DNA of 64,000 bases from Actinomycetota bacterium (GTDB lineage: Bacteria; Actinomycetota; Acidimicrobiia; Acidimicrobiales; Iamiaceae), in NCBI GenBank assembly GCA_016185275.1, contig JACPNX010000045.1:1-64000 (forward strand), written 5' to 3'. Made by a program: the position numbers and the translations under genes. Shown here one piece after another: positions 34,812 through 43,373 of the stretch. Each line of letters begins with the position of its first letter. Position 1 is the first letter of the stretch. The notes under the pieces were generated by a model. The model was not told the origin of the DNA, made no database searches, and saw nothing but the letters and a program-made list of their open reading frames with translations.

Positions 34812-35600
34812 CTACGACGATCGCTTCGGTGCCCGGTTCGACCGCCGGCCGGCTTGCGGCCAGCGCGCTCGATCGAGATCGGCGACGGCGAGAGTCCCGC
34901 CGATCACGCCGGTGGCTACGTCGGTCAGTCGGAGGTTGTGGCTGCGGGCGTGGTTGCGGAGCACGCCGAAGGCTTGCTCCATGTCGAGTCCTTGGCGCTC
35001 CGCGACCATGCCCTTCGCCTGCTCGATCACGATGCGCGTGTTGAGGGCCTGGTTGAGCTGGTCGTTGAGCGCCTGCGCCTCGGCTGCGGCGCGGTGCTGC
35101 AGGATGGCGATCGTGGCGACGTCGGCGAACGCCTGAGCGGATTCCAGGTCGACGTTGGCCATCTCGCCTGGTTCCACTCGGAACAGGTTGAGGGCACCGA
35201 TCACCCTGCCTCGCAGGACCATTGGGAGTGCCGACACGGACCGGAACCCGGCGGCGATGGCTTCGGCCCCGAAACGGGGCCAGCCGTGGTCACCGCCGGC
35301 CAGGTCGGGGTTGGCGACCGGCGCCCCGGTGCCGTAGCAGTCGAGACAGGGACCCTCCTGCGCTTGAATCTCGAACAGCTCCAGCACTCGCATGGCCTCG
35401 CTCGACGAAGCCATGACCCGGAGGTCGCCCTCGGCGGCGGCGAGCATGATCCCGGCGGCGGCTACGCCGAGGACATCGACACAACGATCCGTCAGCAGCG
35501 TGAGTAGCTCGACGACATCGAAGTCATCGACGAGTGTGTCGGCCAGCTTGACGAGCGTCCTCGCCAGCAGCGTCTCTTTGTGCATCGGATCTCCCGTCAT
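34812..35600 (-). CDS. GAF-ANTAR RNA-binding regulator
   Basis: The 262-residue protein has a GAF sensor domain (about 20-170: AAGIMLA, QEGPCLDCYGTGAPV, GFRSVSALPMVLRGRVIGALNLF) and an ANTAR domain (about 180-240: LNTRIVIEQAKGMVAERQGLDMEQAFGVLRNHA). ANTAR domains bind dual-hairpin RNA elements and cause antitermination. The GAF Cys in GPCLDCY could sense redox or ligand state. M6 (35585) is a second possible start. No kinase or typical ANTAR target was recognised nearby. It is one of two adjacent GAF-ANTAR genes on the same strand. Confidence 0.9.
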   Translation of the reverse strand: MTGDPMHKETLLARTLVKLADTLVDDFDVVELLTLLTDRCVDVLGVAAAGIMLAAAEGDLRVMASSSEAMRVLELFEIQAQEGPCLDCYGTGAPVANPDLAGGDHGWPRFGAEAIAAGFRSVSALPMVLRGRVIGALNLFRVEPGEMANVDLESAQAFADVATIAILQHRAAAEAQALNDQLNQALNTRIVIEQAKGMVAERQGLDMEQAFGVLRNHARSHNLRLTDVATGVIGGTLAVADLDRARWPQAGRRSNRAPKRSS

Positions 35601-35676
35601 GACGGCTTCGGCCCTCGACCGTGCGGTCCTGCGGGCGCTGAGCCCGACCCGGATCGTACGACCGCCCGCGCTGGCC

Positions 35677-36399
35677 TCACCCGGGAGATCCCGTCGCTCC
35701 GTCGCTCTCGTCGAAGCGGGTCACCCGCCCTACGACGTCGCGGGCGACGTCGGTGAGCGGCCGGTCGTGGCTGAACGCGTGAGCGTGCAGGCGCACGAGG
35801 GCCTCACCCACGCTCACGTCGATCTGTGCGGCCACCATGCCCGCCGCCTGGTGGACGACGTACTGGAAATCGGCGCCAGCCTCCAGCTCGGCGGCGACCT
35901 GCCCGGGCGGTGCACCGGCCTGGAGGAGCAAGATCGACTGAGCCGCGACATCGGCCATGACCAGCGCGTCGGCGTGCTGGTCCGCGTCGAGGGTCCCCGG
36001 TCGGTCGCGGAACAGGTTGAGTGCGCCGAAGCGGACGGAGCCGACCCGAAGGGGAAAGCCGAACACCGCTCGCGCCCCGGCACCGAGCGCAGGGCCGCTG
36101 AAGGCCAGCCAGCGGGGCACGACCGGCCGTCGAATGTCCGGCTCGAGCACCGGTCGATCCAACCGGTACGCGTCCAGGCAGGGGCCTTCGCCAAGGTCGT
36201 ACTGGAGCTGCTCGATCAGCGCGCTCACCTCGTCGGTGGTGCAGAGCGAGCCGCGGGGGCCGGCCTCGGACATGAGCATGATGCCGGCGCCGCTCATGCC
36301 GGTGATGTCCGCACAGACGCGGCACAGCCGGCTGGTCTCGGCGCCGGATGTTCCACCGGTCAGCCGGGCGAGGATCCGGAGTCGGCGTTCGCCGGGCAC
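35677..36399 (-). CDS. GAF-ANTAR RNA-binding regulator, second copy
   Basis: The 240-residue protein has the same architecture as its downstream neighbour but is clearly diverged. The GAF domain contains MSGAGIMLMSEAGPRGSL, YDLGEGPCLDAYRLDRPV and VFGFPLRVGSVRFGALNLF. The ANTAR domain contains DFQYVVHQAAGMVAAQIDVSVGEALVRLHAHAF. The two genes are 76 bp apart and may be cotranscribed. GPCLDAY keeps one of the two cysteines seen in the other copy. It lies divergent from a PAS-GGDEF-EAL gene, which may link c-di-GMP and RNA-level control (inference). Confidence 0.88.
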   Translation of the reverse strand: MPGERRLRILARLTGGTSGAETSRLCRVCADITGMSGAGIMLMSEAGPRGSLCTTDEVSALIEQLQYDLGEGPCLDAYRLDRPVLEPDIRRPVVPRWLAFSGPALGAGARAVFGFPLRVGSVRFGALNLFRDRPGTLDADQHADALVMADVAAQSILLLQAGAPPGQVAAELEAGADFQYVVHQAAGMVAAQIDVSVGEALVRLHAHAFSHDRPLTDVARDVVGRVTRFDESDGATGSPG

Positions 36400-36561
36400 T
36401 GCGTGCGGACCTCCTGGTCGGCGCGGAGAAGACGACGCGCTACCAGGGTCCGGAGCACCGCAGCCGGGCGAGCGAAATCGTCCAGCAGGTCAGAGCGGTT
36501 GTGCGTGCCGCGCGGATCGTACACCCGACGACTACTCGTCCCGATGGGTTAGCATCCATGT

Positions 36562-36597
36562 CACGCCGTGCCGCATCCTGGTGCCGGTCACGGCGTG
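36562..36597. promoter_or_regulatory. Inverted repeat in the leader of the GGDEF-EAL gene
   Basis: CACGCCGTG (36562-36570) and CACGGCGTG (36589-36597) are exact 9-bp complements with an 18-nt loop. They lie about 60 bp upstream of the ATG at 36659 and downstream of a TTAGCAT -10-like box. It could be an RNA hairpin or a regulator site. Confidence 0.4.
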
Positions 36598-36658
36598 TCA
36601 TCAGTGCTGCGTTGCTCCGGACCTCGGTGGCGCCAAGCCGTCGCCGAGGAGAGCCGCA

Positions 36659-38371
36659 ATGGCGCCCGTCCCAGTCGTACCCCTCGTCGATCAGTCGGCC
36701 TTTCACGACCGGGCCGTCATCGACGGATCGCTCGACCTCCAGACCCTGACCACCGTCGACGGCATCTACCGGTTCGCGTCCCCCGCCTGCCGGACGCTGT
36801 TCGGCTGGGAGCCCCAGGAGCTGATCGGCCGGCACCAGGACTTCTTCGTCCATCCTGACGATGCCGTGCTCGTCCGCTCAGCCCGGAGCGAAGCACTGCT
36901 CGGGACCGGTCGCGCCACGATGTGGCGGTTCCTCTGCGCCGACGGCACGTACCGGTGGACCGAAGCCCTGTCCACATCGGTGGACGTGCAGGGAGAACGC
37001 CTCATCTTGGCAACCATCCGCGATGTCGGCGACCGCACGGAGTCCGAGCTCGAGCTCGAACGCCGGGCCACCACCGACCCGCTCACCGGCATCGCCAACC
37101 GCACGGTGTTCATGGACCGCCTACACCAAGCGCTGCGCCGGCTCGCCCGTCGCGGCGGATTCGTAGCCGTTCTGTATCTGGACCTCGACCGGTTCAAGTC
37201 GATCAACGACAGCGTCGGCCACCACATGGGCGACGCCGTGCTGCTCCAGATGGCCGAGCGCTTGCGCCACTTCGTCAGGCCGCAGGACACGTTGGCCCGC
37301 CTGGGTGGCGACGAGTTCGCCATCGCCGTGGAAGACCTGGCCTGGGCTGAGGACGCAGTGGCGCTGAGCTTGCGCCTCATCGAGGCGGGACGGGCGCCGT
37401 TCGTCGTGGGCGACGAGCGATTCGTCTGCACCATCAGCATCGGTGTGTCGGCGACCTCGGACTCGCAGGACAGCGCCGAGGCACTCCTGCGGCAGGCGGA
37501 TCTCGCGCTCTACCGGGCCAAGGACCGAGGTCGGGATCGCGCCGAGGTGTTCGACGAGGACCTCCATGCCCGCGCCGTCGGCCGGCTGGGCACCGAGCGC
37601 ATGCTCCGCCGGGCCATGGACGAGGGCGGCCTGCGGGTCGAGTACCAACCCGTGGTGGACTTGCGATCGGGGGAGACGCTCGCCGCCGAGGCGCTCGTGC
37701 GGGTGTGGGACCCGGTGCAGGACCGTCTCGTCGCGGCTGAATCGTTCATCACGGTGGCCGAGGCCGCGGGTCTGGTCGGGCGGATGGACGAGTGGATGCT
37801 GGCCCGGACCATGGAACAGGCGGCCGAGTGGCGTGACCTGTTCGCGGGCACACGCTTCACCGGGATCGCGAGCAACGTCGCCGGCCGCGAGCTCGCCGAC
37901 CCGCGCTTCGCGCCGTCGGTCGTCGCGGTCCTCGAGGCGCACGACCTCCCCGGAGGAGCGCTGCAGATCGAGGTCACCGAGCGGGTCCTGATGGAGGCGT
38001 CGAACTCGGCGCTGAGCGGCCTGAAGCTGCTCCGCGCGGCGGGCGTGAAGCTGATCCTCGACGACTTCGGCACCGGCTGGTCGTCCCTGTCCACCCTGCG
38101 CCTGGTCCCCCTCGATTTCGTCAAGATCGACGGCTCCCTCGTCCGCGTGCTCCAGGCCGGCGGGCCCGAGCGGGCGATCGTGGCATCGATCATCGACCTG
38201 TGCCACGCGCTCGACATCGCCGTCGTGGCCGAGGGCGTCGAGACGCCGGCCCAGATGGACGACCTCGTCGCGCTGGGCTGCGACCGCGCGCAGGGCTTCT
38301 GGCTGGCACGGCCGGGACCGCCCCGATCGATCGAAGACCGGGTTCTCCACCGCCATCCTCCGGGCACCTGA
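36659..38371 (+). CDS. Soluble PAS-GGDEF-EAL c-di-GMP signalling protein
   Basis: The 570-residue protein has a PAS domain (about 20-135), GGDEF (about 145-300) and EAL (about 315-560), with no membrane segments. The cyclase motif LGGDEF is intact with a preceding RPQD I-site. In the EAL half, AAEALVRVW, SNVAGREL, EVTERVLME, LDDFGTGWSSL, VKID and AEGVET keep the metal-binding Glu/Asp/Asn/Lys residues, so both activities are possible. ATG 36659 follows GAGGAGAG at good spacing. A second c-di-GMP enzyme is at 1101-3758 in this window; this one differs by lacking the membrane sensor. Confidence 0.92.
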   Translation: MAPVPVVPLVDQSAFHDRAVIDGSLDLQTLTTVDGIYRFASPACRTLFGWEPQELIGRHQDFFVHPDDAVLVRSARSEALLGTGRATMWRFLCADGTYRWTEALSTSVDVQGERLILATIRDVGDRTESELELERRATTDPLTGIANRTVFMDRLHQALRRLARRGGFVAVLYLDLDRFKSINDSVGHHMGDAVLLQMAERLRHFVRPQDTLARLGGDEFAIAVEDLAWAEDAVALSLRLIEAGRAPFVVGDERFVCTISIGVSATSDSQDSAEALLRQADLALYRAKDRGRDRAEVFDEDLHARAVGRLGTERMLRRAMDEGGLRVEYQPVVDLRSGETLAAEALVRVWDPVQDRLVAAESFITVAEAAGLVGRMDEWMLARTMEQAAEWRDLFAGTRFTGIASNVAGRELADPRFAPSVVAVLEAHDLPGGALQIEVTERVLMEASNSALSGLKLLRAAGVKLILDDFGTGWSSLSTLRLVPLDFVKIDGSLVRVLQAGGPERAIVASIIDLCHALDIAVVAEGVETPAQMDDLVALGCDRAQGFWLARPGPPRSIEDRVLHRHPPGT

Positions 38372-38400
38372 GGCGTCGCACGACCCGAATGGTTCGCGGG

Positions 38401-38441
38401 GGCGGCGCCGCGGGAACGCGGCGGCGGCGCCGCGGGAACGC
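38401..38441. repeat. Short GC-rich tandem duplication
   Basis: The 19-bp segment GGCGGCGCCGCGGGAACGC occurs at 38401-38419 and again at 38423-38441, between the GGDEF-EAL gene and the lipoprotein hydrolase gene. Confidence 0.6.
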
Positions 38442-38559
38442 GGGGGCGGTGGGCGGCCTGCGGGACACGCCATGGGAAGACCTGTTGTGCTTGCGACTCG
38501 TCGCGTCCGGCGGCAATGATTTCAGGTGCCGATGAAATCACTCGTTGGAAAGGCTGCGG

Positions 38560-40281
38560 ATGAGGACCTGCCGGGCGCGACACCGACCGACCCGACGGAC
38601 GACCCGACGGACGACTGCGCTGGCCACCGCCCTGGTGGTCGCGCTGAGCGCAGCGGCGTGCTCGGGATCGAACGGCTCCGGCGGATCGAACGGCTCCGGC
38701 GAGACCACGACCGGCTCCGGCCAGAGCCGGGCCGGAGGGGCGCGCCCGGCCGATCGCCGCTGCGACCGGAAGGCGCAGGCCGCTCCACCGGCGGCGGCCG
38801 TGGCGGGAGTCCCGACCGACCGCACCATCACCTCGTTCGACGGCACGAAGATCCGGGCGCACTGGTTCCCGCTCGCCGGCGCCACCAGGGCGAAGCCGGC
38901 GCCGACGGTCCTGATGGGCCCGGGTTGGGGATCGCCCGGCGACACGAACACCAGCAGCGCCGGAGTGTTCGGCGCGCTCAACATCGACTCGCTGCGCAAG
39001 GCCGGCTTCAACGTGCTCACCTGGGACCCGCGAGGGTTCGGCGCGTCGGGCGGCACCGCGGAGGTCGACTCGAAGGACTTCGAGGGGCGCGACGTCCAGG
39101 TGCTGCTCGACTGGGTGGCCGCCCAACCGGGCGTCCAGCTCGACCGGGCTGGCGATCCCCGCGCCGGCATGGTCGGCGGCTCCTACGGCGGTGGCATCCA
39201 GCTCGTCGTGGCGGCCATCGACTGCCGCGTCGACGCCATCGTCCCCATCGTGGCGTGGAACTCGCTGGGCACCAGCCTCGCCAAGGCGCGCACCCCCAAG
39301 ATCGGCTGGTCGAACATCCTCGTGCGGGTGGCCGCCGGGCGGCCCGTCGACCCGCGCACCGTGCGCGCCAATCGCACCGCCAACGAGCGAGGCGTCATCG
39401 ACCCCGCGGACGAGCGCTGGTTCCTCGACCGGGGCCCGGGCGCTCTCGTCTCCAAGATCACCGCGCCCACCCTGTTGGTCTCGGGCACCGTCGACACGCT
39501 GTTCACGCTCGACGAGGCCATCACCAACTACCGGATCCTGCGCGGCAACGGCGTGCCCACCGCGATGGTGTGGTTCTGCGGCGGCCACGGCACCTGCCTC
39601 ACCAGCGCAGGCGACCTCGGTCGGGTACCGCAAGCTTCCATCGCCTGGTTGCAGCGATGGGTGCAGGGGCGCACGTCGGTCGCCACACCGGCCCCGTTCG
39701 AGTTCGTCGACCAGAACGGCAGCCGCTACACCTCGAGCGCGTACCCGCTGCCCGAGGCCGCGCCCCTCACCGGCTCGGGGTCGGGCACGCTGCGCCTCGT
39801 CGCGGAAGGAGGTGCGGGTCCCGCCGTCCCGCCCCCCAGCAACAAGCCCGACCTGCTGCGCGGCCTCGTGCTGGCCGTGACGCCGAGCAAGGCCGCGAAC
39901 GCCGTGGACGTGCCGATCGACGTGGCCGGACGGGCGGCGCTCGTGGTCGGTGCCCCCGAGGTCGAGCTGCGCTACCGCGGCACGGTCCCGGCCGGTGAGC
40001 GCCCGACTCGCGTCTTCGCACAGCTCGTCGACGAGGCCACCGGGTTGGCGCTCGGCAACCAGATCACGCCGATCGCCCTCACCCTCGACGGCGCCGCCCG
40101 CACGGCCAAGGTGCCCCTCGAAGCCGTGTCGTACGCGGTGCGACCGGGGACGAGGCTCGCCCTGCAGCTCGTGGCCACGACGACGGCGTACGTGCAGCCC
40201 CGGCTCGGCGGGACCGTGACGTTCGCATCGGTCAAGGTCCGCCTACCGGTCGCCAAGGGGATCACGCCCGCAGGCCCGTGA
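38560..40281 (+). CDS. Lipoprotein alpha/beta hydrolase (CocE/X-Pro dipeptidyl-peptidase-like)
   Basis: The 573-residue protein has a signal peptide with lipobox LSAAACSG and a Gly/Ser linker containing a small DNA-level duplication. The alpha/beta-hydrolase domain includes DGTKIRAHWFPLAG, the oxyanion segment LMGPGWGSPG, TWDPRGFGASGG, nucleophile elbow GGSYGGGIQ (Ser), the acid region SGTVDTLFTLDEA and a His in CGGHGTCL. The C-terminal about 160 residues form a jelly-roll-like domain as in CocE/NonD proteins. It probably acts on an ester or peptide outside the membrane. ATG 38560 is chosen because GGAAAGG is just upstream; a TTG at 38545 is also in frame. Confidence 0.85.
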   Translation: MRTCRARHRPTRRTTRRTTALATALVVALSAAACSGSNGSGGSNGSGETTTGSGQSRAGGARPADRRCDRKAQAAPPAAAVAGVPTDRTITSFDGTKIRAHWFPLAGATRAKPAPTVLMGPGWGSPGDTNTSSAGVFGALNIDSLRKAGFNVLTWDPRGFGASGGTAEVDSKDFEGRDVQVLLDWVAAQPGVQLDRAGDPRAGMVGGSYGGGIQLVVAAIDCRVDAIVPIVAWNSLGTSLAKARTPKIGWSNILVRVAAGRPVDPRTVRANRTANERGVIDPADERWFLDRGPGALVSKITAPTLLVSGTVDTLFTLDEAITNYRILRGNGVPTAMVWFCGGHGTCLTSAGDLGRVPQASIAWLQRWVQGRTSVATPAPFEFVDQNGSRYTSSAYPLPEAAPLTGSGSGTLRLVAEGGAGPAVPPPSNKPDLLRGLVLAVTPSKAANAVDVPIDVAGRAALVVGAPEVELRYRGTVPAGERPTRVFAQLVDEATGLALGNQITPIALTLDGAARTAKVPLEAVSYAVRPGTRLALQLVATTTAYVQPRLGGTVTFASVKVRLPVAKGITPAGP

Positions 40282-40301
40282 CGCCCGGCGGGCGGGGCGA
40301 C

Positions 40302-40358
40302 CGGCGAGGCCCGCGCCCACCGGCGAGGCCTGCGCCCACCGGCGAGGCGCCGGCGCAC
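40302..40358. repeat. Three-copy 19-bp tandem repeat
   Basis: Units CGGCGAGGCCCGCGCCCAC, CGGCGAGGCCTGCGCCCAC and a third diverged copy lie end to end in the gap between the convergent hydrolase and TetR genes. Confidence 0.65.
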
Positions 40359-40366
40359 GGGCATCC

Positions 40367-41062
40367 TCAGCCGGGCCGGCGACGGCGCGCCCGGGCCCGC
40401 GCCGTGAAGATGGACCCGTCGCTCAGCCGGTCGAGGGCGTCGAGCATGGCCGCGAAGGCGCCCGAGTCGTCGAGCGAGGCGAGCGCGAGGCCCATGCCGA
40501 TCGTGCTCAGGAGCAACACGAGGCCGTCCCGGTCGAGATCGGGAGCCACCTCGCCGCGCTCGATCGCTTCGTCCACCACCGACTCGAGGAGCTGCCGCAA
40601 CCGCTCGCCCTCCGCGATCGGGCCGTCGGCGCCGGCCCGTGTGGTGCCGTCGTCCGAAAGGATCTCGACGAGCGCCCGGCCGATCATGGCCAGCACGTGC
40701 GGCTCGCGGTCGTGCAGGGTCCGGTAGGCGTCGACGTAGCCGTGCAGGCGATCGACCGCTCGCTCATGGGCGAAGGCCCGGGCCAGCACCTCCTGCCCGA
40801 AGCAGGCGAAGGCGTCCCCCACCGCCGCGTCGAACAGGCCGCGCTTGGACCCGAAGTGGTGGTAGAGGGCGCGGGCATCGAGGTCGCAGGCCGCGGCGAG
40901 ACGAGCCATGGAGACGCCCCGGAACCCGGCCTCGCCGAACATCCGCTGCGCGGTGGCGAGGATCGTGGCTCGGGTCTGCTCGCCCGTCCGCCCGGGGCGG
41001 CGGCCGCGCCGGCGGGAAACCTCGCGGGTGGCGCCCGAACGCCGCCGCCCGTCCGCTGCCAT
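40367..41062 (-). CDS. TetR-family transcriptional regulator
   Basis: The 231-residue protein has a basic N-terminus (RRRGRRPGRTGEQTRATIL) leading into the TetR HTH (AQRMFGEAGFRGVSMARLAAACDLDARALYHHFGSKRGLFDAAV). A helical ligand-binding domain and an Arg-rich tail follow. ATG 41062 is preceded at 6 nt by TAGGTT (41069-41074 on the minus strand), another leaderless promoter. It is divergent from the 2-hydroxyacid oxidase gene, which starts 212 bp away and is a likely target. No clear operator palindrome was seen in that gap. Confidence 0.9.
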   Translation of the reverse strand: MAADGRRRSGATREVSRRRGRRPGRTGEQTRATILATAQRMFGEAGFRGVSMARLAAACDLDARALYHHFGSKRGLFDAAVGDAFACFGQEVLARAFAHERAVDRLHGYVDAYRTLHDREPHVLAMIGRALVEILSDDGTTRAGADGPIAEGERLRQLLESVVDEAIERGEVAPDLDRDGLVLLLSTIGMGLALASLDDSGAFAAMLDALDRLSDGSIFTARARARRRRPG

Positions 41063-41274
41063 CGCGGGAACCTAGCGCCGGGCGCCGCGGGAGCTCCCCG
41101 CCGCGGGGCGGTCCACGGCGCGGAACCGGTGCCGGCGGGACATCCTGGCGGCACCGCCCTGCCGCCACCGGGAGCGGGGCACCGCCGATCGGGGGCAGAC
41201 CCGCCTCGCCCCGCTCGCTCCGGCCCGCCCCCTCCCCCCGCCCCGCTTCGCTTCGCTCCGGAGGTTCGACCCTC

Positions 41275-42525
41275 GTGAACGCCTACAAGACCCTTCACTC
41301 CGTGATCCGGGTCGGCCGGGTGGAGACGGATCCCGTCGAGCGCCGGCTGGCCAAGGCGGCGTCGGTCGAGGACCTGCGCGCGATCGCCCGGCGCCGGCTG
41401 CCCGGCGGGGTGTTCGACTACATCGACGGGGGAGCCGAGGACGAGCGCACCATGCGCGCCAACCAGGAGGCGTTCGCCCGGACGACCTTCCGGCCCCGCG
41501 TGCTGCGCGGTGTCGAGCGGGCCGACCCGAGCACCACCGTCCTCGGCCGCCCGCTGGCGTACCCACTCGTGCTCGCCCCCACCGGCTTCACCCGCATCGC
41601 CGACCCGCAGGGCGAGCTCGCCGTCGCCCGTGCCGCCGAGCGGGCCGGTCTGGCGTACGCGCTGTCGACGCTGAGCACCCGCTCGATCGAGGAGGTCCGG
41701 GCGGTGAGCGACGGGCGGTTGTGGTTCCAGGTGTACGCCTGGCGCGATCGGGGCCTTGTCGCCGAGATGGTCGGCCGGGCCAAGGCGGCGCGGTACGAGG
41801 CGCTGGTCCTCACCGTCGACACGGCGGTCCTCGGCCGGCGCGAGCGCGACCTGCGCCGCGGCTTCGCGCTGCCGCCCACCATCGGCCTTCGCACCTTCGT
41901 CGACGGCGCTCTGCATCCGGCGTGGACCTTGGCCTTCGTGCGCGGTGAACCGATCCGCTTCGCCAACGTCGTCGGCCACGGGGTCGGCGACGGCGCCTCG
42001 CCGGTCACGCTGTCGGACTACATCAGCACCCAGTTCGACCCGGCGTTGTCGTGGGCCGACGTGGACTGGTTGCGGTCCGTCTGGGACGGCCCGATCGTCC
42101 TCAAGGGCATCCAGACCGTTGAGGACGCGGTCCTCGCCGCCGAGCGCGGCGTCGATGCCGTCGCCGTGTCGAACCACGGTGGCCGCCAGCTCGACGGTGC
42201 CCCCGCCGCGTTCGACCTCGTCGCCCCCGTCAGCGACGCCGTCGGCGGTCGCGTCGAGGTCCTGTGCGACGGAGGGGTCCGCCGTGGCAGCGACATCGCG
42301 AAGGCCGTCGCCGCCGGCGCCACCGCCGCCATGGCCGGTCGCGCCTACCTCTACGGCCTCGCCGCGGGTGGCGAACGCGGCGTCGAGCGCGTCCTCACGT
42401 GGTTCGGCGCGGATCTGGCCAGGACCATGAGCCTCCTCGGCGCCGCCACCGTCGCCGACCTCCATCGCGGCCTGCTCGCTCTGGACGATCGGCCGGCCGG
42501 CCCCGGACCGCCGACGAGCGCGTGA
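41275..42525 (+). CDS. FMN-dependent alpha-hydroxy acid oxidase/dehydrogenase (LldD-like)
   Basis: The 416-residue TIM-barrel flavoprotein oxidises 2-hydroxy acids such as L-lactate. Family sites are FDYIDGGAEDERTMRAN, LAPTGFTRIADPQGELAVARAA, FQVYAWRDRG, the lysine in VLKGIQTVEDA, the base His301 in SNHGGRQLDG, and CDGGVRRGSDIAKAVAAGA for FMN phosphate. GTG 41275 follows GGAGG at 10 nt. It resembles LldD-type lactate dehydrogenases; the substrate side-chain pocket cannot be resolved from sequence. A TetR gene is divergent and an 11-bp minisatellite follows. Confidence 0.92.
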   Translation: MNAYKTLHSVIRVGRVETDPVERRLAKAASVEDLRAIARRRLPGGVFDYIDGGAEDERTMRANQEAFARTTFRPRVLRGVERADPSTTVLGRPLAYPLVLAPTGFTRIADPQGELAVARAAERAGLAYALSTLSTRSIEEVRAVSDGRLWFQVYAWRDRGLVAEMVGRAKAARYEALVLTVDTAVLGRRERDLRRGFALPPTIGLRTFVDGALHPAWTLAFVRGEPIRFANVVGHGVGDGASPVTLSDYISTQFDPALSWADVDWLRSVWDGPIVLKGIQTVEDAVLAAERGVDAVAVSNHGGRQLDGAPAAFDLVAPVSDAVGGRVEVLCDGGVRRGSDIAKAVAAGATAAMAGRAYLYGLAAGGERGVERVLTWFGADLARTMSLLGAATVADLHRGLLALDDRPAGPGPPTSA

Positions 42526-42561
42526 GCCGAGTGCCGGCCGCCGGGCTCGAACGACGGTCGA

Positions 42562-42682
42562 AACGCCGGTCGAACGCCGGTCCAACGCCGGTCCAACGCC
42601 GGTCCAACGCCGGTCCAACGCCGGTCCAACGCCGGTCCAACGCCGGTCCAACGCCGGTCCAACGCCGGTCGAACGCCGGTCG
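42562..42682. repeat. 11-bp minisatellite, 11 near-identical units
   Basis: Eight exact copies of AACGCCGGTCC (42573-42660) are flanked by one copy before and two copies after ending in GTCG, plus degenerate units on both sides (about 42550 and 42683-42702). The period equals one helical turn. It lies between the 2-hydroxyacid oxidase stop and the XRE-cupin gene's stop and does not belong to a recognisable protein. Confidence 0.92.
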
Positions 42683-42705
42683 ATGCTGGTCGATGCTGGT
42701 CCGAG

Positions 42706-43287
42706 CTAGCGCCTCGTGCGGCCCGCGGTGTCCCGGTGGACGTGGGCGTGCTGGCCGTCGCGGTCGAAGATCATGATGAGCTCGGCGGGGCCGTCGAGGG
42801 CGGCGATGGCATGCGGCGTCATGGTGGCGAACTCGGCCGCCTCGCCGGTGTCGATGGTGATGTCACGCTCGCCCAGCGACAGGCGCACCCGCCCCTCGAG
42901 GACGAAGAACCAGTCGTGCCCCGGATGGACCCGCGGCTCGGGGCGGCGGCGGGTCGGTTCGAGCCGCATCTTGATGGCGATGGTGCTGGCGGTCGGCCGG
43001 TTGAGCATCCAGGTCGTGCGCTTGCCCGAGGTGCTCGGGGTGGGGCGGATGACCACGTCGTCGTCGTCGTGCACGTCGAGGAGGGCGTCGAGGTCGACCT
43101 GGAGGGCCGCGGCCAGCGGCACCAGGATGTCGAGGCTGATCGTCCGCCTACCGGTCTCGACCCGGCTGATGGTGGACGGGCTCAGGTTCGCCCGTGCGGC
43201 CAGCTCGTCGAGCGACAGGCCCAAGGTGTGGCGGAGGCTGCGCAGCCGCGTCCGGACCACCTGCTCGACATCACTCGGTCCGGCCAT
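42706..43287 (-). CDS. XRE-family regulator with C-terminal cupin domain
   Basis: The 193-residue protein has an N-terminal HTH_3 domain (LRSLRHTLGLSLDELAARANLSPSTISRVETGRRTISLDILVPLAAAL) and a C-terminal cupin (about 105-185: HPGHDWFFVLEGRVRLSLGERD, GEAAEFATMTPHAI). Such regulators usually sense a small molecule through the cupin. Start ATG 43287 has GGAGGAG upstream. It is divergent from the FAD oxidoreductase-methyltransferase gene, and a perfect 9-bp inverted repeat between them is a good candidate for its operator. Confidence 0.9.
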   Translation of the reverse strand: MAGPSDVEQVVRTRLRSLRHTLGLSLDELAARANLSPSTISRVETGRRTISLDILVPLAAALQVDLDALLDVHDDDDVVIRPTPSTSGKRTTWMLNRPTASTIAIKMRLEPTRRRPEPRVHPGHDWFFVLEGRVRLSLGERDITIDTGEAAEFATMTPHAIAALDGPAELIMIFDRDGQHAHVHRDTAGRTRR

Positions 43288-43312
43288 CGCTCCTCCACGT
43301 CTGCCTCCCGCC

Positions 43313-43335
43313 GTTCTTGCGAATACCGCAAGAAC
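43313..43335. promoter_or_regulatory. Operator-like perfect inverted repeat
   Basis: GTTCTTGCG (43313-43321) and CGCAAGAAC (43327-43335) are exact complements with a 5-nt spacer, in the 86-bp divergent region. A TATCGT -10 box (43361-43366) lies 7 nt before the oxidoreductase ATG at 43374, which places the repeat just upstream of its -35 region. Confidence 0.7.
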
Positions 43336-43373
43336 GCATGCGGCTTGAGCAGACCGACCCTATCGTCGCATCC

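Noticed and set aside
42550..42702. Regular repeats resembling a CRISPR array
   Set aside because: The units are 11 bp and contiguous with no spacers, and no cas genes are present in the window.
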